In this document: one piece after another, positions 18,546-28,356 of the stretch
Position numbering within the stretch: position 1 is the first letter of the stretch
How the letters are laid out: every line of letters starts with the position of its first letter
Source: Candidatus Chloroploca sp. Khr17
GTDB taxonomy: Bacteria > Chloroflexota > Chloroflexia > Chloroflexales > Chloroflexaceae
DNA: 64,000 bases
NCBI RefSeq assembly: GCF_004138165.1
Contig: NZ_RYFF01000004.1
Coordinates: 62,001-126,000, forward strand
Reading direction: 5' to 3'
Notes under the pieces: generated by a model
Databases searched by the model: none
What the model was told of the DNA's origin: nothing
What the model saw: only the letters and a program-made list of their open reading frames with translations
Position numbers and translations under genes: made by a program

Positions 18546-19498
18546 GCAAAGAACGTATTCTAGTCGTTGAAGACCAGCCTGATATTTCCAACTTGCTCAA
18601 GATCTATTTCACCTCACGCGGTTACGAGGTCTTCACCGCGATGCGTGGTTCCCATGCACTGGAGATCTGTAGCAAAACACCACCCAATCTCGCCCTCCTC
18701 GATGTCAATCTTCCCGATATGGAAGGCTATGAAATTGGGCGGGCGTTGCGGGCCAACCCCCGCACACGCCATATTCCGATCATCTTTTTGACGGCACGCG
18801 GTGAACGCCGCGACCGTCTGATCGGCCTCGGTGAAGTGCAGGCTCAGTACTATATCGTCAAACCCTTTGATATCGAAGAAGTTCATACGATTGTCAAGAA
18901 CCAACTTGATGAGGCCCGGCGCAAAAATCAGTTGCACCCCGTCACCAATCTCCCTACCGCCGAGTTGATCAATGAGCAACTCCGCAATCTCTTGACGACC
19001 CAGGGTTGGGCGATGGCCCAGATCCATATCAATGGCTTCGAGACCTTTACCCAGAGTTATGGCTCGGTTGTGGGTGAGGATGTGCTCAAGTTTACCGCAT
19101 TGCTCCTCAACGAGGGTGTCACCGAAGTTGGCGTAGGGAACTCTGATGAGTTTGTCGGCCAAATGGTGGTCGGACCTGATTTTGTCGTGACCTCAACCCC
19201 TGAACGGATCAAGCTGATCTGTGAACATTTACTAAATCGTTTTGACGAAGAAATTGGGTTACACTACAATTTTCGCCATCGTAAACAGGGCTTCCTGGAG
19301 GTCACTGATGAGAACGGAACGATGCGTCAGGTGCCGTTGATGTCGCTCGCTATCGGTGTCCTGACTAGTCAGGACGGCCCGTTTTACGATATCCGTGAAC
19401 TCAGCGAGACTGCTGCCGAAACACGCCAGCGCGCCACCCATCAGGCGCGTGAGCAGGGCCGTAAGAGTTGGGTTGCCTATGGTCGGGGGCATGCCTAG
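18542..19498 (+). CDS. Response regulator with degenerate GGDEF output domain
   Basis: 318 residues. Residues 1-120 are a receiver domain with acidic pocket VVEDQPD, phosphoacceptor Asp54 (LALLDVNLPD), Thr/Ser in IFLTARG and Lys in YIVKPFD. After HPVTNLPTAELINEQL, a segment typical of the start of diguanylate cyclase domains, residues about 140-250 follow the GGDEF fold, but the active-site motif reads GVGNSDEF instead of GGDEF. Cyclase activity is therefore unlikely; a binding or dimerisation role is more plausible. The GTG start follows gaggaggtc and overlaps the upstream gene. The giant kinase gene begins 92 bp downstream and is the probable cognate kinase (inference from context). Confidence 0.85.
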   Translation: MSKERILVVEDQPDISNLLKIYFTSRGYEVFTAMRGSHALEICSKTPPNLALLDVNLPDMEGYEIGRALRANPRTRHIPIIFLTARGERRDRLIGLGEVQAQYYIVKPFDIEEVHTIVKNQLDEARRKNQLHPVTNLPTAELINEQLRNLLTTQGWAMAQIHINGFETFTQSYGSVVGEDVLKFTALLLNEGVTEVGVGNSDEFVGQMVVGPDFVVTSTPERIKLICEHLLNRFDEEIGLHYNFRHRKQGFLEVTDENGTMRQVPLMSLAIGVLTSQDGPFYDIRELSETAAETRQRATHQAREQGRKSWVAYGRGHA

Positions 19499-19590
19499 AC
19501 AGGAGCTGTCCGTTCAGGCTCTTCAGAAAGCTGCTTCATCTCCGTTTATATGAGCAGAACGTCGCTGTGGAGGAGCACCACGACTGAACT

Positions 19591-22500
19591 ATGGATACCA
19601 CACTTGCCCTGACCTCTGCAACAGGCTGGGAGTTGCTCGCACAGCTTGCCCAGAGCATGCAACTTCAAACACCAGTACCTTCAGCCGACTATGCCGGTCG
19701 ACTCGTTGTGTTACTGGCTCGCTATCTTCCTTGCTCGGCCGGTCGCCTTGAACTCTGTGAGCAAGGATATGTCGTGGCTACCGCAGCCTGGGGTGCCGAG
19801 TTTGCCCCGTCTGAAGCCTCGACCCTCCTCGAGTGTCGTGCAGATGCTGAGTTGGTCGGGCAAGTGTTCCTCTATGAACACTACGGCGTTCTCGTCGAAC
19901 CTGCGTTTCGTACCGCCCTCGCGGCGCAACTTGCCTTCTTGATCGCCTCCCAACAGCGCTTGCTTACTTCAAATCAGATCGAGCAGATCTATGAAATCGC
20001 CGCCGCCAGGCTCAAACTGGTCGGTGATCGCGATCTCGTGACCCTGCTTCAGACGTTTTTGACCAGTGTTGCCTCCCTTCTGCAGGTTGAGGCGGGCGCG
20101 ATCTATACCGTTGACGCCGATGAAGGCCGCCTCAACTTGCTCGCCCTCGGTGCGCATGAGCTGCGACTCACGACGAGTTTGCCCCTGTCAAGTGAAAATC
20201 TGATTGTTCAGGCCCTTCAGGGCATGCAAGTTGGCGCACTGACGCTTGACCTGTGTCGCACGACCCAGGCCTCGCCACAAGACCTTGCCCGGCCCGCGCT
20301 GGCGGTGCCGCTCAAGCATCAAGACGAGTCTGTCGGTACCCTCGTCTTCCTCTTGAAGCATGCTCATGTTGCTCCCCGGCTCTTGCAGGCCGCCGACGTA
20401 TGTGCCTCCCAGGTGATGCTCTTGGTGCGCAATGCACGCCTCTTGAGCCATCAACAACAGCGTGCCCGTGAACTCTTCGTCCTCTATGAAAATAGTCAAC
20501 AGATTACCGGCACTGGTCAACTTGATGGTATGCTCGCCCGCGCAACCGAGAATATTGCCCTTACCCTCAAAGCTGATATCTGTGCCGTGCATCTGGTCGA
20601 ACAATCACCGCCCGATACCCTGCATACCATCAGTGTCTACAACGACGACTCGAACCACCATGCCGAGCGCAATGGACGGTTTCCTACGACCCTCAAAGGG
20701 GCCAGGTTTATCCTCGCTCAAGTGGGTCGCGACGAAACGATGCTGATCGAAGATACCCAGGCGATCGCCGGGCATAATGATTTCGCCGCAATCCTCGCTA
20801 CCGCAGGCTGCCAGAGTGCGCTCGTCTTGACGCTGCGAGGCCAGGATCAGATCCTCGGGTTGATGACCCTTGGCTTCAAGCGCCCCCGCCACCCGGTCTC
20901 GCCAACCGACCGCAACCTCGCGCAGGTGCTTGCCGCTCAGGTTGCAACAGCTATTCTCAATCGCCGCCTCTATCTCGCTGCCCAGCAACGCGCCACCGAG
21001 CTTGAGTTGCTGCAAAGCATTAGTCAAAAGTTGGCGGCAGAACTCTCGCTTGAAGAGACGATCGAGGCAATCCTCGCCGGGGCCAAGGAACTCGCTCGTT
21101 TTAACGGTGCCCGGATTACGCTTGTCGATCAACGTGCGCAAGCGTTACGCATCAGTGCCCAGTGGGGTCTCGACGAGGCACTCGCTGCGGCTGAGTTGAC
21201 CACCTGGCTTTCACGTCATCAGCGTGCCCTGCGCATTAGTGACCTCGCGCTCCTTCCTCCCCAACTCCGCGATCTGCATCTTTCAGGTGCTGTCAAACTC
21301 GCTGACCAGGTGCCTGCGCGATCATACCTGGGGGTTCCGTTGCGCCTCCGCGAAGAATTGCTTGGAACCTGTGAGTTGTTTGCGGTGCAACCTGGCGCTT
21401 TTACTGAAGATGATGCCCGTTTGCTCACGATTGTCGCTGGCTATGCCGCTCAGGCCATCGCCAATGCCAGTCGCTATGAACACGCTGACACTAGTCTCCA
21501 GGCTCGTATTGAACAGTTACGCGCACTCCAGCGAGTCTCGAGTCAGCTTGCCTCCACGCTCGACCAAAAAGAGATCCTGCAGTATGTGCTCGATCAGGCC
21601 CTCAAGGTGACCAGGGCAAGCCATGGCTTGATCGCTCTCCGTAACACCGCTGATGATGAGACGGCTGAACACGCACTGCTGCTCGATACGCTTGGGTTGG
21701 GTGACCAGCAAACCCCCACCATTGATCGCGATGTCCTCGATATTACCGCACCAGAGGTTCGGTCGATCTATTTTATTGCTGAGGCCGTTGGGTTTGATAC
21801 GGCACGCCATGATCAATTGATCGGCGCCCCTTTGCCCTTCACCGCAACTACGGCCTGGCGCGCCCTCGAACGACGTGAGCCCGAGTTCAACGATCGGTTG
21901 TCTGCTGATGAGTGGGTTCCTGAACACCTTGCCGACAAGCAGTCAGCCCTCGCAGCCCCTATCTTCTATCAGGCTGGTGTCTACGGGGTCTTGATCCTTT
22001 TTGCACCCCGTTTGCGTGCGTTTGATTATGATGCCGTTGAGTTTTTGCGTGCCCTGACCCACCAGACCGCTGTCGGGATTGGCAATGCCCAGCGGTACGC
22101 CGAGTTAGAACACCTCTACCGTACCCAGGAGACAAAAGCCGAGATCCTGAACAATGTGCTCGAAATTGGGCAGGCCCTGCGCGCTGATCGTTCGCTTGAG
22201 AATTTGCTCGAACAAGTTGCGTATAGTGCCGTCGAGTCGGCCAATTATCGTAAGGCGCTCTTCTGTCTGACTGACCCTCACCAACCTCGTCTGCTCACGC
22301 CATTCGCCGCTGCTGGCATTCCACGCGATGTGCTTGCCTCAATGAAACAACTGGCGCTTGATGATCGCCTCGTGACCCTTTACCTCGAACCCCGTTTTCG
22401 TCTCGGACGCTGCTATTTCATTCCCGCTCAAGAAGCGCGTGCGATCGAGAGCGCGTTTGAGACAAATATTTTCGCGTATCTGCAAGGTGATGATGAGCAC

Positions 22501-25500
22501 CTGCCCTCCGAGTGGCAAACAAGCGACCGCCTCTGCGTGCCCCTCTATGCAACTGACGGCGATCTGCTCGGGGTCATGCTGGTCGCCGATCCGCTCGATC
22601 ATCGCCGCCCAACCGAACGTACCGTTGAACCACTCGCAATCTTTGCTGACCAGGCCGCTATTGCGATCGAGAATGCCTGGCTTTTGCGTGATGCCGATGC
22701 CCGCGCCGATGAGATGACCGCCCTCTTTCAGGTTGGTACGGCCGCAACCTCAACCACTGATCTCGATACCCTGCTCAACCGTGTCTATACCGAGCTTACC
22801 TCCTTCCTTGGGGTGCCAAGTTTCTTCTTTGTGGCAAGCTATCACCACGAGACCGATGATATCTATTTCAATCTGTTTATGCAAGGCAACCAATTGGCCT
22901 ATGCCATGCATAAGACCGTGGTGCCAAGATCGGGTCTGATTGAATTGGTGCTCCGCAATGGCGAACCACTGTTGATCGCGGATCTCTGGGCTGAACCAGC
23001 CTATCAGGCTCAGGCCGTGCATTATGCCGATGAAGCAGCGTCTATTCGTTCCTGGCTGGGGATCCCGCTCATCAGTCAGGGCCGTGCCGTCGGTCTGCTC
23101 TGTCTGCAAGATGTGCAACCCCATGCCTTTGCCCAACCTGAGGTTCAGTTCCTTTCAACGGTCGCCAACCAGCTTGCCATTGCAATCGAACGGGCAAGTC
23201 TCTTCGATGAGCGCGAACGCCGCCTCGCCGAGCTTGATGTGATCAATCAGATTGGCCACGTGACGAGTTCGACGCTTGACCTCCGGACGATGCTTGAACA
23301 GGTCTATGATCACCTTAGGAGTTTCCTGTCCCTCGATTCTTTCTTTGTCTTTATCTACTATGAAGAAGAGAATCGTATCACCCTCTCGATTGAGGTTGAT
23401 AATGAGATCTTGACGTTCGATGATCATTGGCGTTCCCCCAGCCCAACGAGCTTGACCGCACGGATTATTCAAACACGCAACCCCCTGCTCTTCCACGATC
23501 TCCGCCAGGAAGAGATGGACACGAACCTTAACCCGATTACTTTCGGTACCGACCGCCTCTCGGCTTCATGGCTCGGTGTGCCGTTGCTCGTTGGCGAGAG
23601 CAGTGTCGTCGGTGTCATTGCCGTCATGAGTTATAGCCCTGGGTTGTATGGCCCCCGTGAACAATCCTTCTTGACAACGGTAGCCAATCAACTGGCCCTT
23701 GGTGTCCAGAATGCACGCTTGCTCGAACAAGCCGAGGCCCAGGTTGACCAGTTGCAACTCGTCAATCAGGTGTCGTTCATGGCGAGTGCCGAAACTGATG
23801 TCCAGGCGATCTATCAACTCGTGGTTGATGCAATGGCGCAGGCCACGCGCGTCGATCAGGCCCGACTGGTCATCTATGACCGCGAGGCTGGAGTGGCCTA
23901 TGCTGTCGCTGAACATCGGGCCAGTGGCATTCTTGATCAGATCCGCATTCCGCTGCGCCATAGCCCTTCCGTTGATTGGCTCGATCAACACCGCGAACCT
24001 CTGGTTGCCCTCGATGCGCAGCATGATCCGCTCTTTGTCCTGTCCCATGCGACCTTCCGTGAGCTTGATATTCGCTCGATTACCCTCGTGCCGCTTGTTG
24101 TCGCTGAACAGGTGATCGGTGCCGTTGGCCTCGATTTTGTTGGCCGGATCGGTGAATTTACGCCTCAGGCGATCAAGTTGTGCCATACAATTGCGAATCA
24201 AACCTCAACTGCGATTAGCCGCGCACAGGCGTTTGCCGCCGCAAGTGCGAGTGCCGAGGCCCTTGAACAAAAGGTGAAAGACCTCTCCACGGTGCTTGAT
24301 GCCGCCGGCATCCTCTCCTCCCTCTTGCGCCCCGATGAGGTGCTGAATAAACTGATGGATCTGGTGAGCCGAAGCCTCGGTGTGGCTACGGTTGCCCTCT
24401 GGATTATCAATGGTGAGGATGTCCTGGTACCCATCGCTATCGCGGGTATTCCTAGTGACCAGCGCCAGAGTATGCGCGTTCCCGTCGGTGAAGGTATGAC
24501 TGGACGTGTCGCCTCCACCCGCAAGCCGCTCATTATTGATAATGTGGAACTCTCTGGCACGTCACTCTATCCAAACTACCAGCGCGAAAATCACCTCGTC
24601 TCCTATATGGGGGTGCCCGTCATCTATCAGGGCCAGACGATCGGTGTCCTCAGTGTGATGACGAACGCTGAACGTCATTTTAGTCAGGACGAACAGGCGC
24701 TTCTGTCAGGTCTCGCCGACCAGGCGGCAACGGCGCTTCAGACCGCCCGCCTCTTTCAGGAACGCGAGCAGAACATTCATGAGCTCTCGACAATCAATAC
24801 GATTAGCGCTGATGTCAATGCAACCCTTCAGCTTGACGACCTCATTTCGCATCTCCACGAGGGTATTGGCAAGGTTCTTGATGTCCGTACTTCAATGGTG
24901 GCTCTGTACGATGTTACTAATGCGACGCTTACCTGCCCCCTCGCCTATCATCAGGGCCTTCGTGTGCAACCTACCTCCCAGATGCTTCGCGATGCGGTGA
25001 ATGCCAGGGTTGTCCAGTCCCATCAGTCGCTCCTGTTCACGAGCCGCGATGACATCCTTGCCGCTGGCTTGCTCCCTGAACCATTTGACCCCGCTCTGGT
25101 TGCGTATCCGGTCGAATCGCTGCTGGTTGTGCCCATCCTCTTTGGCAATCAACCCCTCGGTGTGATCAATCTGCAGAGCGATGAACCACGTGCGTTTACC
25201 GAGGGCGATGAGCGTTTCTTGATGACCGTGGCGAATCAGGCCGCAGCCGCTATCAATAATGCCCGTCTCTTCAGCGAAATGACGCACAATGCCGAAGAGA
25301 TGCAGACGCTCCTCGGTGTGACCCGTAGCCTCGCAGGCTCCCTTGATCTCGATGAGACCCAGCGCCTCATTGCGTCCGGTACGCTCGGGTTGCTCAATGC
25401 CGAGTTGTGCGCCGTGCTGCGCCTCGATGCCCACGGAACCATCGAACAGCAGGTCCTTGTTGATGCCTCTGGCCTTCGTGACGATCTCCATATCGACTTT

Positions 25501-27522
25501 CGCTTCCATGGCATGACCCAAATGCTGCTCGAACGGAATGCACCACTCGCCATCGCCGATCTCCAGGTACTCGAAGATTCAAATCCCGATGCGCTGCGTC
25601 TCGGTATTCGGAGTGTCGTCGGCACAGCGATTGGGCTGCACGATCAACGCCTCGGTGTGATCTGGATTGGGTTGTATCAACCGCACGAATGGTCGGCTCA
25701 ACAAATTTCCCTGCTTGGCATTCTCGCGAATCAGGCCGGTCAGGCCCTCAAGAGTGCCCGCCTCTTCGAAGAGATCTCGAATCTCGCCGCCGATCTTGAG
25801 CATCGCGTGAAAGAACGGACGGCTGAGGTCGAACTCGCGAATCAGCAACTCTCTGAGGAAAAAGAACGCCTCGAAGCTGTCCATACCATTACGCTTGAAT
25901 TGACAACCCAGCTTGATACGTCGATCATTCTGCGCGAATCCCTCGAGTCGATCTCGCTGAATCTTGGCGTTACACGCGGGTCAATTATGCTCCGCGATCC
26001 CGAAACCCAGGTGCTTATCTGCCGTGCGGTGCTCTTTGGCCTTGGTGATGCCCGTACCGCGAATATCCCCCTCAGCCTGGGCGGCGGTGAGGGCCTCGCC
26101 GGCTGGGTGATGCAATCCCACGAGTCGGTCAATATCCCTGATGTCCTCCAAGATCCGCGCTGGCAACAAGAACTCGGACGCGCTGATGATGCCCGCTCAG
26201 CCGCTGCGGTTCCCTTGCAAACTAGCGATCAGGCCCTTGGCGTGATCGTGCTCTCGAGTACCCAGGTGAACTATTTTACCGACTCGCAGATGAATCTCCT
26301 CGGTACGATTGCGAGCGTCGTCGCTGCGGCTATCTCGAATGCCCAACTCTATGGCTATATTAATGAACTCGCCAATCGCAATGGTCTGCTCCTCGAGGCC
26401 CAACGCGAAGAGAGTTCCAAACGCGCCGCTGTCTTTAGCTCGGTCAGTGAGGGCATTATCGTGCTCGATCCCGACCAGCGCATTACCCTCTTCAATCCCG
26501 CAGCTGAACAGGTTGTCGAGGTTGCTTCGGATATGGTGCTTGGTCAGCCGCTGAGTATCCTCGAACACCTCAATACCAATGATATGGCCGTGCAACGACG
26601 TGCACGGGCGATCTTCCAGGCGCTCGCCAATGGCCTCAAACAGGTGGAGTTGCATCAGCAGATCTATTCAACCTCGATTGATCTCACCGATCCGACCCAG
26701 TTTATTGCGGCTAATCTGGCCCCAGTCATTGCTCCTAGTGGCGACCATTATGGCAATGTCGCTGTGTTGCGTGATGTAACCGGTGAAATCGAGGCCGATC
26801 AGGCGAAACGCCAGTTTATCTCGGATGTGAGCCACGAACTGCGGACACCCCTCACGGCAGTCAAAGGCTATGTCGATGTCCTGCTGTTGACCGCTACGGA
26901 TAGCCTGAATGAAGACCAGATTGGGTTTCTCCAGATTATCAAAAATAATACGAATCGTCTCCGAGCACTGATTGACGATATTCTGGAATTCTCGCGCCCC
27001 GACTCCAAGCGTAAACTCCAGATTAGTGACATTGATATTCCATCATTGATTAAAGAGGCCGTGCAGTCGTTACTGCTCGAGGCCGAACATAAGCAAATGC
27101 AGGTCTCACTTGATGTGCCCGACGATCTGCCGCTCGTGATGGGCGATCAACGCCGCATTAGCCAGGTCTTCTTCAATCTCTTCTCGAATGCTGTCAAGTA
27201 TACCTTTGAAGGTGGTCGTATCCACGTCCGCGCGTTCCTTAATCCAGGCGGTATGCTCCAGATCGAAGTCGAAGATACTGGCGTCGGCATGACCCCCGCC
27301 CAACTCAAGAAACTCTTCCGTCCGTTCTACCGTGCGGATAATCCCCTCCGTGATATCACCGGAGGCACCGGTCTCGGCCTGGCGATTGCCAAACAGATTG
27401 TGGAACAACACGGGGGCGAAATGTGGGTACCCTATAGCGAACCGGGACGCGGCAGTGTCTTTAGTTTTATTCTGCCCCTTGAACAGCCTGAAGCTGAGCA
27501 GACTGACGAGGACGCCACGTGA
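19591..27522 (+). CDS. Giant multi-GAF hybrid-less sensor histidine kinase (2643 residues)
   Basis: Soluble histidine kinase made of a long row of GAF sensor units. I count twelve clear GAF repeats plus a degenerate first one, each ending in a variant of FLxTVANQxAxAIxNARLF (for example near residues 1210, 1380, 1730 and 1900). A coiled-coil stretch (LEHRVKERTAEVELANQQ, about 2075) lies before the last GAF. Then follow a PAS domain (IIVLDPDQRITLFNPAAEQ, about 2285), the dimerisation/phosphoacceptor domain with His2415 (DVSHELRTPL), and an ATPase domain with N box FFNLFSNAVKYT, G1 VEDTGVGM and G2 GGTGLGLAIAKQ. No transmembrane segment or signal peptide is seen. The first in-frame start is ATG 19591, just after an in-frame stop. 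It overlaps the following hydrolase gene (GTGA). Ligands of the GAF units are unknown. Confidence 0.95.
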   Translation: MDTTLALTSATGWELLAQLAQSMQLQTPVPSADYAGRLVVLLARYLPCSAGRLELCEQGYVVATAAWGAEFAPSEASTLLECRADAELVGQVFLYEHYGVLVEPAFRTALAAQLAFLIASQQRLLTSNQIEQIYEIAAARLKLVGDRDLVTLLQTFLTSVASLLQVEAGAIYTVDADEGRLNLLALGAHELRLTTSLPLSSENLIVQALQGMQVGALTLDLCRTTQASPQDLARPALAVPLKHQDESVGTLVFLLKHAHVAPRLLQAADVCASQVMLLVRNARLLSHQQQRARELFVLYENSQQITGTGQLDGMLARATENIALTLKADICAVHLVEQSPPDTLHTISVYNDDSNHHAERNGRFPTTLKGARFILAQVGRDETMLIEDTQAIAGHNDFAAILATAGCQSALVLTLRGQDQILGLMTLGFKRPRHPVSPTDRNLAQVLAAQVATAILNRRLYLAAQQRATELELLQSISQKLAAELSLEETIEAILAGAKELARFNGARITLVDQRAQALRISAQWGLDEALAAAELTTWLSRHQRALRISDLALLPPQLRDLHLSGAVKLADQVPARSYLGVPLRLREELLGTCELFAVQPGAFTEDDARLLTIVAGYAAQAIANASRYEHADTSLQARIEQLRALQRVSSQLASTLDQKEILQYVLDQALKVTRASHGLIALRNTADDETAEHALLLDTLGLGDQQTPTIDRDVLDITAPEVRSIYFIAEAVGFDTARHDQLIGAPLPFTATTAWRALERREPEFNDRLSADEWVPEHLADKQSALAAPIFYQAGVYGVLILFAPRLRAFDYDAVEFLRALTHQTAVGIGNAQRYAELEHLYRTQETKAEILNNVLEIGQALRADRSLENLLEQVAYSAVESANYRKALFCLTDPHQPRLLTPFAAAGIPRDVLASMKQLALDDRLVTLYLEPRFRLGRCYFIPAQEARAIESAFETNIFAYLQGDDEHLPSEWQTSDRLCVPLYATDGDLLGVMLVADPLDHRRPTERTVEPLAIFADQAAIAIENAWLLRDADARADEMTALFQVGTAATSTTDLDTLLNRVYTELTSFLGVPSFFFVASYHHETDDIYFNLFMQGNQLAYAMHKTVVPRSGLIELVLRNGEPLLIADLWAEPAYQAQAVHYADEAASIRSWLGIPLISQGRAVGLLCLQDVQPHAFAQPEVQFLSTVANQLAIAIERASLFDERERRLAELDVINQIGHVTSSTLDLRTMLEQVYDHLRSFLSLDSFFVFIYYEEENRITLSIEVDNEILTFDDHWRSPSPTSLTARIIQTRNPLLFHDLRQEEMDTNLNPITFGTDRLSASWLGVPLLVGESSVVGVIAVMSYSPGLYGPREQSFLTTVANQLALGVQNARLLEQAEAQVDQLQLVNQVSFMASAETDVQAIYQLVVDAMAQATRVDQARLVIYDREAGVAYAVAEHRASGILDQIRIPLRHSPSVDWLDQHREPLVALDAQHDPLFVLSHATFRELDIRSITLVPLVVAEQVIGAVGLDFVGRIGEFTPQAIKLCHTIANQTSTAISRAQAFAAASASAEALEQKVKDLSTVLDAAGILSSLLRPDEVLNKLMDLVSRSLGVATVALWIINGEDVLVPIAIAGIPSDQRQSMRVPVGEGMTGRVASTRKPLIIDNVELSGTSLYPNYQRENHLVSYMGVPVIYQGQTIGVLSVMTNAERHFSQDEQALLSGLADQAATALQTARLFQEREQNIHELSTINTISADVNATLQLDDLISHLHEGIGKVLDVRTSMVALYDVTNATLTCPLAYHQGLRVQPTSQMLRDAVNARVVQSHQSLLFTSRDDILAAGLLPEPFDPALVAYPVESLLVVPILFGNQPLGVINLQSDEPRAFTEGDERFLMTVANQAAAAINNARLFSEMTHNAEEMQTLLGVTRSLAGSLDLDETQRLIASGTLGLLNAELCAVLRLDAHGTIEQQVLVDASGLRDDLHIDFRFHGMTQMLLERNAPLAIADLQVLEDSNPDALRLGIRSVVGTAIGLHDQRLGVIWIGLYQPHEWSAQQISLLGILANQAGQALKSARLFEEISNLAADLEHRVKERTAEVELANQQLSEEKERLEAVHTITLELTTQLDTSIILRESLESISLNLGVTRGSIMLRDPETQVLICRAVLFGLGDARTANIPLSLGGGEGLAGWVMQSHESVNIPDVLQDPRWQQELGRADDARSAAAVPLQTSDQALGVIVLSSTQVNYFTDSQMNLLGTIASVVAAAISNAQLYGYINELANRNGLLLEAQREESSKRAAVFSSVSEGIIVLDPDQRITLFNPAAEQVVEVASDMVLGQPLSILEHLNTNDMAVQRRARAIFQALANGLKQVELHQQIYSTSIDLTDPTQFIAANLAPVIAPSGDHYGNVAVLRDVTGEIEADQAKRQFISDVSHELRTPLTAVKGYVDVLLLTATDSLNEDQIGFLQIIKNNTNRLRALIDDILEFSRPDSKRKLQISDIDIPSLIKEAVQSLLLEAEHKQMQVSLDVPDDLPLVMGDQRRISQVFFNLFSNAVKYTFEGGRIHVRAFLNPGGMLQIEVEDTGVGMTPAQLKKLFRPFYRADNPLRDITGGTGLGLAIAKQIVEQHGGEMWVPYSEPGRGSVFSFILPLEQPEAEQTDEDAT

Positions 27523-28355
27523 GTGCCATTCATCTTGACAATCGTCTGGTTCACTACGAGGTCGTAGGACGCGGCCAGCCAATTATTTTCCTCCATAGCT
27601 GGCTCGGCTCGTGGCGTTACTGGGTCTCAACGATGGATCTTGTCTCCGAGCGCTACCGTGCCTATGCCCTCGATTTCTGGGGCTTCGGTGAGAGCGATCG
27701 GCACGGTAGTCATTTCACGATTACCGATTATGTCCATATGCTCGGCCAGTTTATGGATCAGATGGGCATTGCCAAAGCGAATCTGGTCGGTCACGGACTC
27801 GGTGGCATGGTGGCAATACGCGCTGCACGCGAGCAACCCGATCGTTTTTTACGCCTGATGACGGTCTCGACCCCGATGCAAGGCCATACCCTCGCCGATC
27901 TGGTCAAACCAGGTACTTTTTCGCGCCTCCTCGGCAAATCCAATCCAAGCAATATCTGGTCGAAGTTGCTCCGCAGCATCCCTATCACTGATCCTGAGGT
28001 GCAACACGAACTGCTCGAAGATACCGAGGGCCTCAGTGAAACAGTGCTCGCCAGTGTGCAAGAATCCCTCTTTGATACCGATCTCCGCTCAACCGTCAAT
28101 GTGCTTGAGCGCCCCCTCCTGGCTGTCTATGGTGCCCAAGATAAGATTATCAATCTTGACCATATCATGTTTCTCAATCAACTCCATGATCGACCGGTGC
28201 AGTTACTGATTCTGCCGAAAGCCAACCACTTCCCCTTCCTTGAGCAAACGACAACTTTTTCACGCCTGCTGCTCGATTTTCTCATCGCTGAACAACAACC
28301 CGTGGAGATCAAGGAGGAGTGGAAACGACGGGTCAATCAGCGCGAGTATCTCTAA
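27519..28355 (+). CDS. Alpha/beta-hydrolase-fold protein lacking the nucleophile serine
   Basis: 278 residues with a clear alpha/beta-hydrolase fold: oxyanion-hole region IIFLHSWLGSWRYW, then LDFWGFGESDRHG, and the nucleophile elbow. That elbow normally reads GHSxGG but here reads GHGLGG: residue 93 is Gly (codon gga at 27795-27797). The acid (Asp208 in VYGAQDK) and His237 (PKANHFPFLEQ) of the triad remain. It is therefore probably a binding protein or an enzyme with altered chemistry, not an ordinary serine hydrolase. The GTG start overlaps the stop of the giant kinase gene, so the two are coupled. RsbQ of Bacillus, an alpha/beta-hydrolase working with a PAS-domain phosphatase, is a possible analogue (inference). 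It ends one base from a convergent gene. Confidence 0.85.
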   Translation: MSAIHLDNRLVHYEVVGRGQPIIFLHSWLGSWRYWVSTMDLVSERYRAYALDFWGFGESDRHGSHFTITDYVHMLGQFMDQMGIAKANLVGHGLGGMVAIRAAREQPDRFLRLMTVSTPMQGHTLADLVKPGTFSRLLGKSNPSNIWSKLLRSIPITDPEVQHELLEDTEGLSETVLASVQESLFDTDLRSTVNVLERPLLAVYGAQDKIINLDHIMFLNQLHDRPVQLLILPKANHFPFLEQTTTFSRLLLDFLIAEQQPVEIKEEWKRRVNQREYL

Positions 28356-28356
28356 G

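Noticed and set aside
18920-19300. Active diguanylate cyclase
   Set aside because: The motif reads GNSDEF, lacking the second glycine-glycine arrangement needed for GTP binding and catalysis.
19591-27522. Phytochrome-type photoreceptor among the GAF domains
   Set aside because: I found no bilin-binding Cys-His or DIP motif in the GAF units.
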